Source: Patescibacteria group bacterium
Lineage (GTDB): Bacteria; Patescibacteriota; Gracilibacteria; BD1-5; UBA6164
DNA: 6,514 bases
NCBI GenBank assembly: GCA_018623505.1
Contig: JAAZVM010000024.1
Coordinates: 1-6,514, forward strand
Reading direction: 5' to 3'
The translations under genes were made by a program, and so were the position numbers. A model generated the notes under the pieces. The model saw only the letters and a list, made by a program, of their open reading frames with translations. It did not search any database and was not told where the DNA came from. Positions 1 to 6,514 of this stretch are shown here, in pieces (positions within the stretch are counted from its first letter, which is position 1; the number at the start of each line of letters is the position of its first letter).

Positions 1-16
1 AAATATATTACAAGTA

Positions 17-49
17 TTGACAAATTAATTATTTATATATTATTATAAT
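17..49 (+). promoter_or_regulatory. Probable promoter of the first gene
   Basis: A perfect TTGACA -35 box lies at 17-22. Two candidate -10 boxes follow: TATTAT at 41-46 (18-bp spacer) and a perfect TATAAT at 44-49 (21-bp spacer, long). Transcription from the first would begin about 20 nt before the ATG at 75. A further TATAAT at 62-67 would give a nearly leaderless transcript but has no -35 box at normal spacing. The -10 region lies inside a 42-bp palindrome. In sequence made only of A and T, -10 matches arise easily, so the TTGACA is the main support. Confidence 0.5.
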
Positions 50-75
50 AATTTAAATTATTATAATAATATATA
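34..75. repeat. Perfect 42-bp A/T-only palindrome ending at the start codon
   Basis: Positions 34-54 are the exact reverse complement of 55-75, with no unpaired base, and the last base is the A of the ATG at 75. Within it are two copies of the 14-bp self-palindrome ATTATTATAATAAT (39-52 and 57-70), whose centres are 18 bp apart. It overlaps the candidate -10 boxes. It could be a tandem operator for a dimeric repressor, a cruciform or hairpin at the 5' end of the mRNA, or the terminator hairpin of something upstream of the window. The symmetry is certain; the role is not. Confidence 0.85.
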
Positions 76-893
76 TGTGACTTGCTCTTTTAAAAGATTC
101 ACTAGAAGAAAGACAGTACCATACAGAAGAAGTTATTAGATGAGATAATGTCATAGATTTTCAAAGTATAAAAAAGTGAAAATCTGTTTTAACTATAGAA
201 AAAGCAAAAGAAATATATCCAGAGGCAAAAGGTATAGATTATATATATAAATCATTATCTTGAGCAGAAATGGATGTTAAGGTTTTGTGATATAAAAGTT
301 ACTATGACGAAAAATCATGAAAAACTTTATCATATGCTTTACTTAGGTCATCAAAGTCAAAATTTGCAGTTGAATTAAAAAATTTAGAGTGAAGATTAAA
401 AAGAAGGCCTTTTCTAGAGGATTTTTCAAAAGTAGAAGAAGAAGTTTCTAGTAAGGAATCTTCTTCAGAAGTAGTTACTCTAGAAACAAAAACACAAGTT
501 TCAAATGTGATAGATTGATTAAGTTTGTTTTATAAAAAACTAGAGCAAAAATCAGAATCAGAATTATTTAAATTTATAAACTGACTGAACAAAGATTTCT
601 TTGTGAAAATATGTGCTAGATATGAAGAGTATACTACAAAACTACAAACTTCTATAACAAGAGTAATAATCAGAGACTATATTTCTGCTTTTTATAATGG
701 TTCTTCAAATATATACAATTTCTTACAATACAAACTTAAAAGTAATAAACCACTTTCTTTTAAAGAGATAAATTATCTTATTTCTTTAAATAATAAAAAT
801 TATATAGAGAGAAGTACTTCTTGATTAGAGGATGATAAACCTAACATATCTATGGATTGAAGATTTAAATATGCAAATAGTGAAGCAGCTTAA
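75..893 (+). CDS. Unrecognised 272-aa protein
   Basis: With TGA read as glycine this is one open frame of 272 codons ending in TAA; it holds about 11 in-frame TGAs, the first directly after the ATG. I recognise no family. Residues 1-115 are mixed alpha/beta in character and include a basic patch (RLKRRPF near 109). A Ser/Glu/Lys-rich, probably disordered linker spans about 116-138. Residues 145-272 look mostly helical and rich in Lys, Leu and Tyr. No signal peptide, membrane segment or metal-binding motif is visible, so it is probably cytosolic. ATG 75 was chosen because it is the only start codon near the 5' end: an in-frame TAA lies at 54-56, the next in-frame ATG is at 270, and nothing resembling a ribosome binding site precedes it. 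It has its own promoter and terminator, so it appears to be a single-gene unit. Under the standard code only a 3' fragment (603-824) would be called. Confidence 0.75.
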
Positions 894-917
894 AAGGATT
901 TTAAATCCTTTTTTTCT
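892..917 (+). terminator. Rho-independent terminator after the first gene
   Basis: AAAAGGA at 892-898 pairs with TCCTTTT at 906-912. The AT-rich loop (899-905) can zip further, since 892-901 and 903-912 are complementary. A run of seven T covers 909-915. The stem begins inside the TAA stop codon of the unrecognised gene. Confidence 0.8.
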
Positions 918-943
918 TGAAAAATAAAATAAAAAAGTAAAAT
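917..943 (+). promoter_or_regulatory. Weak candidate promoter of the peptidase-tsaD operon
   Basis: TTGAAA (917-922) and TAAAAT (938-943) lie 15 bp apart, between the preceding terminator and the peptidase ATG at 973. Both boxes are near consensus but the spacer is short and the region is nearly all A/T, so this is only a best guess. A promoter somewhere in 894-972 is expected because a terminator precedes it. Confidence 0.25.
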
Positions 944-972
944 TAGGTTCAAATTAAAAATAAGAAAATAAA

Positions 973-2964
973 ATGACAATAAAAGAAAAAGTAATAAAAG
1001 AGCTTGATAAAAAAGAATTTCCAGATTTAAAATTACTATTTAGTGAAGATGTTTTAGATATAAGTTTAGAAATATTAAAAGACTTTTTAGAAGAAGAAAG
1101 AAAAATGTTTTCTGACTTTTTACTTAAAGATAACTCAGAAATAAACTTCGATAGCTTCGAAGAAGATACTAACTTAGACTATTTTTGGTCACTTTTGAAT
1201 CACTTAGACAATGTGGATTCTTCTGAAAAAACAAGAAATATAATAGAAGAATTTAGACCTTTATTACAAGATTTTTCAAATGAAGTAGCATATAGTAAGG
1301 AGTATTTTGAAAAGCTTGTTTATGTATTTGAAAATACTAATTTAAACAATGAGGAAAAAAGAATTTTAGAAAAAAGAATAAAAGCTTTTAAGGATAGATG
1401 AATAGATTTAGAGAAAGAAAAACAAGATAGATTAAAGTTTTTAAATAAAGAACTTTCTAATCTTTCAGATAAATTTTCAAATAATATAGTTGATGAAGAA
1501 AAAGATTATGAATACCTAATCACAGATTTTGAAATTATAAAAAATCTACCATCAGATGTTTTAGAGATAGCTAAAAAAGCATGAGAAGAAAAAGGTGGCT
1601 ATCTTTTTGATAGTGATCCAAGTTCTTATACTGCAATTATGAAGTATTGTAGTGATCCTGAAACTAGGGAAGAGTTTGAGAAATCTAGAAATGCAAGATG
1701 CAGTAATTGAAAATATGACAATAGAGAAATAGTTTTAAGTCTTTTAAACCTAAAAGATGAAAAAGCAAAACTTCTTTGATATAAAAACTATGCAGAGTTA
1801 AGTCTAAAAGATAAAATGGCTGATTCTCCAGAACAAGTTTTTTCTTTGATAAATGATATATCTCAAAAGGCTAAAACAAAATCAGAAAAAGATTTAGATG
1901 AGATAAAACAGTACTTTTCACTAAATTATATAAACTCATATGATGTTGCTTATTACTCAACTATTTTAAAAGAAGAAAAGTACTCTCTAGATGAAAAAGA
2001 AATAAAAAAATACTTTGAGTTTGAAAATACACTTTCTTATCTATTTTCTTTTATAGAAGAGTTCTACTGACTTGAAATAAAAGAACTAAAAAATGAGTCT
2101 TACAATGAAAATGTAAGAATTTATGAGATTTATAAAAATGGAGAATTACTTTCTTATTACTTTCTTGATCCATATTTTAGAAAAGGTAAAAGACCTTGAG
2201 CTTGGGCTGATAATCTAAGAGAAAAAACTAGACTTTGAGTAAAAAAAGTACCTGTTGTTGTAAATGTTTGTAATTTTCAAAAATCATTAAATGGTAAAAC
2301 TACTATTTATATGAGAGATGCTGAGACTTTATTTCATGAGTTTGGTCATGCTATACATGAAATGCTTTCAGAAAGTAAGTATAGTGAGCTTTCTGGTTTT
2401 TGAGTAGAGTGGGATTTTGTAGAGCTTCCAAGTCAACTTTTAGAAAACTGGGTTTCTTCAAAAGAAAGCCTTAAAAAAATAGCAAAACATGTAGATTCTT
2501 GAGAATTTATAAGTGATGAACTTATAGAAAAAATGGAAAAACTAAAGTATTTTATGACAGGATTATTTCTTTCTAGACAGACAGAGTTTTCTATTTTGGA
2601 TATGACTATTTATAGTAAAGAATTACCTTCAAATATAGAAGAACTAGATAAAACTATGCTTGATATAGTAAATCAAAACAGTTATTTTAAAAGAGATAAT
2701 GACTATAAAATGTACTGTTCTTTTAATCACATATTTTGATGAGGTTATGCTGCCGGTTATTATAGTTATATGTGGGCTGAGATGCTTGAAGCTGATGTGT
2801 TTTCAAGAATAAAAGAAATGTGAATGTTTTCTAGAGAAACATGAGAAAAACTGTTTTCGACAATAATATGACAATGAACAAGAAAGAAAGCTAGTGAATT
2901 ATTTTATGATTTCATGTGAAGGGATTTGGATAATAAGGCTTTTATAGAAAGATATGGTATATAA
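973..2964 (+). CDS. M3 family zinc oligopeptidase (oligopeptidase A / Dcp-like)
   Basis: Cytosolic metallopeptidase expected to cut short peptides in the late steps of protein turnover. It has 663 residues, close to the roughly 680 of E. coli OpdA and Dcp. Residues 1-230 form a diverged helical domain. From about 250 the M3 core is clear: [20 protein letters not shown] with a following KMADSP (about 250-286), RKGKRPGAW at 403-411, and the zinc site HEFGH at 455-459 (H455 and H459 ligands, E456 catalytic). E484 in DFVELPSQ lies 29 residues after the first His, the spacing of the third ligand in thimet oligopeptidase. FNHIF at 584-588 is followed by [11 protein letters not shown], which carries the substrate-binding His and Tyr residues. 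About 16 in-frame TGAs are read as Gly, including two before GYAAGYY. The start is the first ATG, with no Shine-Dalgarno. tsaD follows after 13 bp, so the two are probably co-transcribed. OpdA rather than Dcp or PepF is a judgement from motif wording. Confidence 0.93.
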
Positions 2965-2977
2965 TAAATAATAAACA

Positions 2978-3994
2978 ATGAAAATATTGGCACTTGAGAC
3001 AAGCTGTGATGATACTTCTATAGCTCTGTTTGAAGATGATAAAATGATTTATATGGATACGGCTAGTCAAGTAAAGATACATAATGAAACTTGATGAGTT
3101 GTGCCTGAAGTTGCAGCTCGTGAACATGCTAACTCTATTTTTTGAGTACTTGAAAATGTCCTTGAAAAAACATGAGTAAAATTGGAAGATGTTGATTATA
3201 TAGGTGTTACTACTACACCTTGATTACTTCCATCTCTTTTGACTTGAACTACAGTTGCTTCAACTATTTCAACTGTTTTATCTATCCCTATAATAGCTAT
3301 AAATCATATACAAGCTCATATATTTTCAAATTTTTTGGAAAGAAAAGAATCTGATATAAATTTTCCACTTGCTTGTCTAACAGTGTCATGATGACATAAT
3401 GAGATATATCTTATGAAATCATTATGGGAAATGGAAAAACTTTGACAAACTTCAGATGATGCCTGATGAGAGGCTTTTGACAAAGCTGCGAAGATGATGT
3501 GACTTTGATATCCTGGATGACCTATTATATCAAAATTATCAGCTGAGTATGAAGCAAATTGATGAATTTCTAAATGACTTTTTCCTAGAGTCTGGCTTAT
3601 AAAAAGAGAGTTTTGATTTTCTTTTTCTTGATTAAAATCAAGTGTAAAAAGAGAAGTAGACAAAAGGATATCAGAAAAATGACAGCTGACTTTAGAGGAT
3701 AAAAGAGAGTTAAGTTTCGAGTTTGAAAATGCTATTACAGAAGTGCTTTCATGGAAACTTATAGAGGCAGCTAGACAAAATAATTTAAAAACAGTAATGC
3801 TTGCTTGATGAGTAAGTGCAAACAATAAACTTAAAGATAAAATCAAAGAATTATCAGAAAAAGAAGATATTAATTTCATATATCCAACTAAACTAACATA
3901 TTGTATGGATAACGCAGCTATGGTTTGAATACTAACTTACTATAAAATCAAACATAAAAATTTTGAAAATTTCATATGAACAATAAAAATGTAA
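2978..3994 (+). CDS. tsaD: tRNA N6-adenosine threonylcarbamoyltransferase TsaD
   Basis: TsaD transfers the threonylcarbamoyl group from threonylcarbamoyl-AMP to A37 of tRNAs that read ANN codons (t6A), working with TsaB and TsaE in bacteria; neither partner is in this window. It has 338 residues, normal for the family. Visible motifs in order: N-terminal LALETSCDDTS of the ASKHA fold, VPEVAAREH, metal-binding H110 and H114 in NHIQAH, SGGH at 137-140, DDAGGEAFDKAAKMMGLGYPGG, FSFSGLK, AGGVSANN, and D311 in MDNAAM, the last metal ligand. All key residues are present. By hand count about 24 of 26 glycines are TGA, including both in SGGH and those of the nucleotide-binding loops, which makes this the clearest proof of the recoding. 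The frame opens 13 bp after the peptidase stop with no Shine-Dalgarno, and no promoter is evident between them. The long antisense frames across this gene are shadows. Confidence 0.97.
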
Positions 3995-3996
3995 AC

Positions 3997-4028
3997 AAAA
4001 AAGAACATAATTAATTATGTTCTTTTTT
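3997..4028. terminator. Bidirectional terminator between convergent operons
   Basis: A perfect 32-bp palindrome has an A6 run on the left (3997-4002), the stem GAACATAATT / AATTATGTTC (4003-4022) and a T6 run on the right (4023-4028). Each strand therefore shows a hairpin followed by a U tract. It begins 2 bp after the tsaD stop and its right end overlaps the stop codon of the leftward gene (4027-4029), so it fits termination of both convergent units. Confidence 0.85.
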
Positions 4029-4635
4029 ATGATTCTAGTTTTTCTTTTATTTTAAGAGTATCTTTTAGGTAAATATTTCAATTTTCTGTAAGTATATTTT
4101 TTATAAGTTTATCTCAAAACTCTAGTCTTTTGAAGAAGTCTTCTGTTGTTATTATTGCATACTTTATTTTTCTCCCGTAAAAAGTTTCAGATAAAAAACT
4201 AGCAAACTCATTTTTATCAATATCTCATATCATAAATATATCTAAAAGAGATTTTCAGGGAGTCATAAGTTTAGTTTTTAGAGTTTCGTTTATGATAACT
4301 AGTTCTAAATCTCATTTGTTTTTGAAAAAATCTTTTACTTTTTCCATAGGGTTATATGATTTTACAAATATGCTTACAAAATCTTCTATTAAGTAAAACT
4401 TTGGATTTATGAAAAATATCTTCTTTTTTAGTTCAGTTTTATGTTTTAGGATTCATAGTTCTGTTAGGCTATCAAGTTCTCTTTTTATTGAGTTTATTTG
4501 TTCGTCAAGGTCACGAGAAAGTCATCTCATGTGAAATCAATCATTGTTTCAAGATTCATACTCTAGAAAAAATTTTTCTAAAAGTTTGGTTCTACATTTT
4601 GATCAGAATATTTTAGATATATCTATTTCTCTCAT
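4027..4635 (-). CDS. Winged-helix protein with nucleotidyltransferase-like domain
   Basis: A 202-aa leftward protein, probably DNA-binding. Residues 1-80 read as a winged helix: SKIFGSKCRTKLLEKFF (helix 1), MRGLSRDLDE (helix 2), INSIKRELDSLTELGIL (recognition helix) and a basic beta wing with KTELKKKIFFI at about 66-76. Residues about 98-182 resemble the minimal nucleotidyltransferase fold: strand LELVIIN (110-116), SLLDIFMIGDID (129-140) at the place of the usual SDiDLlvi strand, and KIKYAIITTEDFFKRL (156-171). The catalytic glycine-serine loop that should precede the acidic strand is not seen, and only one acidic position is kept, so it may sense a nucleotide or mediate contacts instead of catalysing. 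Similar wHTH-nucleotidyltransferase proteins are, from memory, common in Candidate Phyla Radiation genomes. About 10 TGAs encode Gly. It lies 15 bp downstream of the HIT gene in the same operon. Domain assignments are from pattern only. Confidence 0.7.
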
Positions 4636-4650
4636 TATTTTCTAAAAGAA

Positions 4651-5046
4651 TTAAATTACATTAAATTGTTTATTTTTTATATTTACAAAAATACCTTTAA
4701 GGTAGTGATAATGAATATGTTCTACACTTCTTCATCAAGTTCATTGCCTTATAAATGAAAAATAATTTTCTTCTCAAAAATAATTTTTCATAAATTTTTC
4801 AACATTTTTAAAGTCTAGTAACTCCTCATTGTTTAATTCATAAGTGTATGCTATATGTCTTTTAGGAAAAGCTAGTAAGTTTTCGTGTACTCAGTAGTAA
4901 GGGTATTTATTATGGAGTATTATCCAGTATTCAGTAGAATTTATAAATAAATCTTCATCTCACTTTAAAGGAGTACAAAATTGACAATCTCTTTCTGTGG
5001 TATATGGACTTTTTTCTACATACTTTTTTCTGTCTCAAAAAGGCAT
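4651..5046 (-). CDS. HIT family protein (histidine-triad nucleotide hydrolase or transferase)
   Basis: Leftward gene of 131 residues, typical for a HIT protein. HIT enzymes act on nucleoside monophosphate linkages such as AMP-amine, AMP-acyl or dinucleoside polyphosphates, through a His-AMP intermediate. The triad lies near the C-terminus in SVEHIHYHYLKG: H110, H112 and H114, with H112 the expected nucleophile. Upstream are C21-x2-C24, a likely zinc half-site as in many bacterial HIT proteins, HNKYPYYG (45-52), LAFPKRHIA (58-66) and the loop RQGTGGRSV (100-108). Seven of eight glycines are TGA, including the loop ones. The ATG at 5046-5044 is the first plausible start and no Shine-Dalgarno precedes it. 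It is the first gene of a leftward pair with the winged-helix gene, and is divergent from tyrS. The exact substrate cannot be read from sequence. Confidence 0.85.
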
Positions 5047-5078
5047 AACTTTGTATAAAAAATTTAAACATTTTATTA

Positions 5079-5106
5079 AATTTAACTAAAACAATTCAAA
5101 AATCAA
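5079..5106 (-). promoter_or_regulatory. Candidate promoter of the HIT / winged-helix operon
   Basis: Read leftward, TTGATT (complement of 5101-5106) and TAAATT (complement of 5079-5084) stand 16 bp apart. Transcription would start near 5072 and leave a leader of about 25 nt. Its -35 box is one arm of the inverted repeat at 5100-5120. The match is moderate and the region is AT-rich. Confidence 0.35.
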
Positions 5107-5120
5107 ATTATTATTGATTT
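5100..5120. repeat. Inverted repeat in the divergent intergenic region
   Basis: AAATCAA (5100-5106) and its exact reverse complement TTGATTT (5114-5120) flank a 7-base spacer. The arms contain the -35-like TTGATT boxes of both divergent candidate promoters. It may simply be back-to-back -35 elements or an operator for a dimeric regulator. The symmetry is seen directly; the function is inferred. Confidence 0.5.
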
Positions 5121-5141
5121 AAAGGAGTTTTTATATATATT
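5114..5141 (+). promoter_or_regulatory. Candidate promoter of tyrS
   Basis: TTGATT (5114-5119) and TATATT (5136-5141) are separated by 16 bp. Transcription would start near 5148, about 28 nt before the tyrS ATG. No T-box-like structure is visible, and the leader is too short for one. The AAAGGAG at 5121-5127 lies in the promoter spacer, about 50 nt before the ATG, so it cannot serve as a ribosome binding site. Confidence 0.4.
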
Positions 5142-5175
5142 TTTACTTATATTTTTAGATAATTAATTATTTTTG

Positions 5176-6456
5176 ATGAAAAGTTTAAAACAAGAATTGA
5201 GTGATAGATGATTATTATATCAGTTTACTAGTGATGATATTTGGGAAAAATTTGATGCTTGAAAATGAAGTTTTTATTGTGGTTTTGATCCAACTGCTGA
5301 CTCATTACATTTGTGAAATTTTATAGGTTTCATGGTTTGAGTTCATTTGATGAGAAGAGGTAATAAATACATAGCTTTGACAGGTTGAGCAACTGGTATG
5401 ATTTGAGATCCAGGTTGAAAAGATGCTGAAAGAAGTTTTTTGTCAGAAGAATCTCTATTAAATAATCAAAAAATGATAAGTTCTCAAATAACTTCTATTT
5501 TAAAAAATTTAGAGAGTTTTACCCAAAAAACTTTTTCATATGACTTTGTAAATAATAAAGATTTTTATGAATGAATGGGGTATTTAGACTTTTTAAGAGA
5601 AGTTTGAAAATACATAACAGTAAATGTTATGATGAGCAAAGATACAGTTAAAAAAAGAATAGAAGACCCAGATAAATCTATAAGTTATACAGAGTTTTCA
5701 TATATGCTTCTACAAGGTTATGACTTTTGTAAACTTTTTAAAGATGACGGGGTAACTTTACAAATCTGATGACAAGATCAATGGTGAAATCTTGTAACTG
5801 GTACTGAGCTTATTAGAAAAAAATATGATTGAGATTCTTTTGCTTTAACTTGGCCACTTATTACTGATTCATCAGGAAAAAAGTTTGGTAAAAGTGAATG
5901 AAATGCTATGTTTTTAAGCAAAGAAAAAACTACTCCATATTTTATATATCAATACTTTATGAACACTTCAGATGAAGATTTATCAAAGTATATGAAAATG
6001 CTTACACTTATTGAAACTGAAGAAATTGATGAAATAGTATCTAGTCATATGGAAAAACCAGAAGAAAGAAAAGCTCAAAAACTTTTAGCTTATAAAGTTG
6101 TTGAAATTATACATTGAGAATGAGAAGCTAAATTATCTGAAAAAATCTCTGAGTTTATGTTTTGAAATAGTGATAAGTTAGAAATACTTAAATCTTTTTC
6201 TGAAGAAGAGTTAATTTCATTTAAAAAATCAATGTGAGGTTTTGAATACTCTTGAGAAAATTTATTTGAAACTATAGTAAAAAGCTCTCTTGAAAACTCA
6301 AACTCAAATGCTAGAAATAGTGTAAAATCTTGAGCAATATTTATAAATGAAGAAAAAATAGAAGATTTTAATACTGATGTTTCAAGTTTGTTTATAGACG
6401 ATAAATTTTTACTTTTAAGAAAATGAAAGAAAAACTTTAGAATAATTATTAAATAG
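5176..6456 (+). CDS. tyrS: Tyrosine--tRNA ligase TyrS
   Basis: Class I aminoacyl-tRNA synthetase that activates tyrosine with ATP and charges tRNA-Tyr. It has 426 residues, the usual bacterial length of about 420. Signatures: [15 protein letters not shown] at 34-48 with the HIGH-type HLGN at 45-48, TGGATGMIGDPGGK, the tyrosine pocket YMLLQGYD with Y176, Q180 and D183, GGQDQWGN at 198-205, and the KMSKS-type KFGKS at 236-240 followed by EGNAMFLS. This KFGKS form matches the TyrS type of E. coli and Bacillus. The C-terminus from about 362 is the S4 RNA-binding domain ([18 protein letters not shown]). About 22 TGAs read as Gly, among them the G of HLGN, the second G of GGATG, both of GGQDQ and the G after WGN's Trp. 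ATG 5176 is the first start after an in-frame TAA at 5164. The stop is TAG, the only TAG stop in the window. Confidence 0.97.
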
Positions 6457-6482
6457 TATTATTTTTTGTAATACTATTTTTT
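6451..6482 (+). terminator. Rho-independent terminator after tyrS
   Basis: AAATAGTATTA (6451-6461) pairs perfectly over 11 bp with TAATACTATTT (6469-6479) around a 7-base loop (6462-6468), and a T run continues to 6482. The stem includes the TAG stop codon of tyrS. The remaining bases to 6514 are AT-rich with no gene or signal I can support. Confidence 0.82.
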
Positions 6483-6514
6483 GATAAACTTATTTGTTTA
6501 GTCAATCAATTATT

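Noticed and set aside
1..74. Replication origin or attachment site in the A/T-only region
   Set aside because: No DnaA boxes, repeated iterons or duplicated flanks are visible. A promoter with a palindromic operator fits better.
603..824. Small gene starting with GTG at 603
   Set aside because: It is the standard-code fragment of the 75-893 gene. The frame continues through TGA on both sides to TAA at 891.
2942..3127. 61-codon open frame on the minus strand
   Set aside because: It spans the peptidase-tsaD junction antisense to both genes, with no start context or family similarity.
3316..3879. 187-codon open frame on the minus strand
   Set aside because: It lies wholly antisense to tsaD, whose family motifs are complete. 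The frame is open by chance, and its protein resembles nothing.
5121..5127. AAAGGAG as a ribosome binding site for a small gene or tyrS
   Set aside because: No start codon with an open frame follows at useful distance, and the tyrS ATG is about 50 nt away. It falls in the spacer of the tyrS candidate promoter.
75..6456. Mass pseudogenisation or many frameshifts
   Set aside because: The interruptions are all TGA and sit on conserved glycines, while frames are otherwise intact with full-length families. Recoding explains everything.
75..6456. UGA read as tryptophan (code 4, Mycoplasma-like)
   Set aside because: TGA occurs at invariant glycine sites (SGGH, HLGN, GGQDQ), and TGG is still used where Trp is expected, as in QDQWGN and ENWV.

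Overview
The window comes from a very AT-rich bacterial genome that reads UGA as glycine (genetic code 25). This code is known from the Candidate Phyla Radiation lineages Gracilibacteria (BD1-5) and Absconditabacteria (SR1). The sequence shows it directly. Six long reading frames, all interrupted by TGA under the standard code, become continuous. The TGAs fall on invariant glycines of known families, such as SGGH in TsaD, HLGN in TyrS and the glycine-rich segment of M3 peptidases. All six genes end in TAA or TAG. By hand count, about 90 in-frame TGA codons stand against about 30 GGN glycine codons. I cannot tell Gracilibacteria from Absconditabacteria on this evidence.

Layout, left to right. 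(1) 1-74: an A/T-only stretch with a TTGACA -35 box and a perfect 42-bp palindrome, leading into an unrecognised 272-aa protein (75-893, +) that ends in a hairpin terminator. (2) 973-3994 (+): a two-gene operon of an oligopeptidase-A-like M3 zinc peptidase and, 13 bp downstream, tsaD, the tRNA t6A-modification protein. A perfect palindromic terminator follows and probably serves both strands. (3) 5046-4027 (-): a two-gene operon of a HIT-family protein and, 15 bp downstream, a winged-helix protein with a degenerate nucleotidyltransferase-like domain. (4) 5047-5175: a divergent intergenic region whose inverted repeat supplies a TTGATT -35-like box on each strand. (5) 5176-6456 (+): tyrS, tyrosyl-tRNA synthetase, closed by a hairpin terminator.

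The recognised genes are mostly translation and turnover functions: tyrosyl-tRNA charging, t6A modification of ANN-decoding tRNAs, and peptide degradation. The HIT / winged-helix pair is the part with least known function. No Shine-Dalgarno sequence precedes any of the six start codons. I saw no tRNA, rRNA, CRISPR array or insertion sequence, and no stretch over 300 bases lacks a gene. A standard-code gene caller would break every gene here into fragments.
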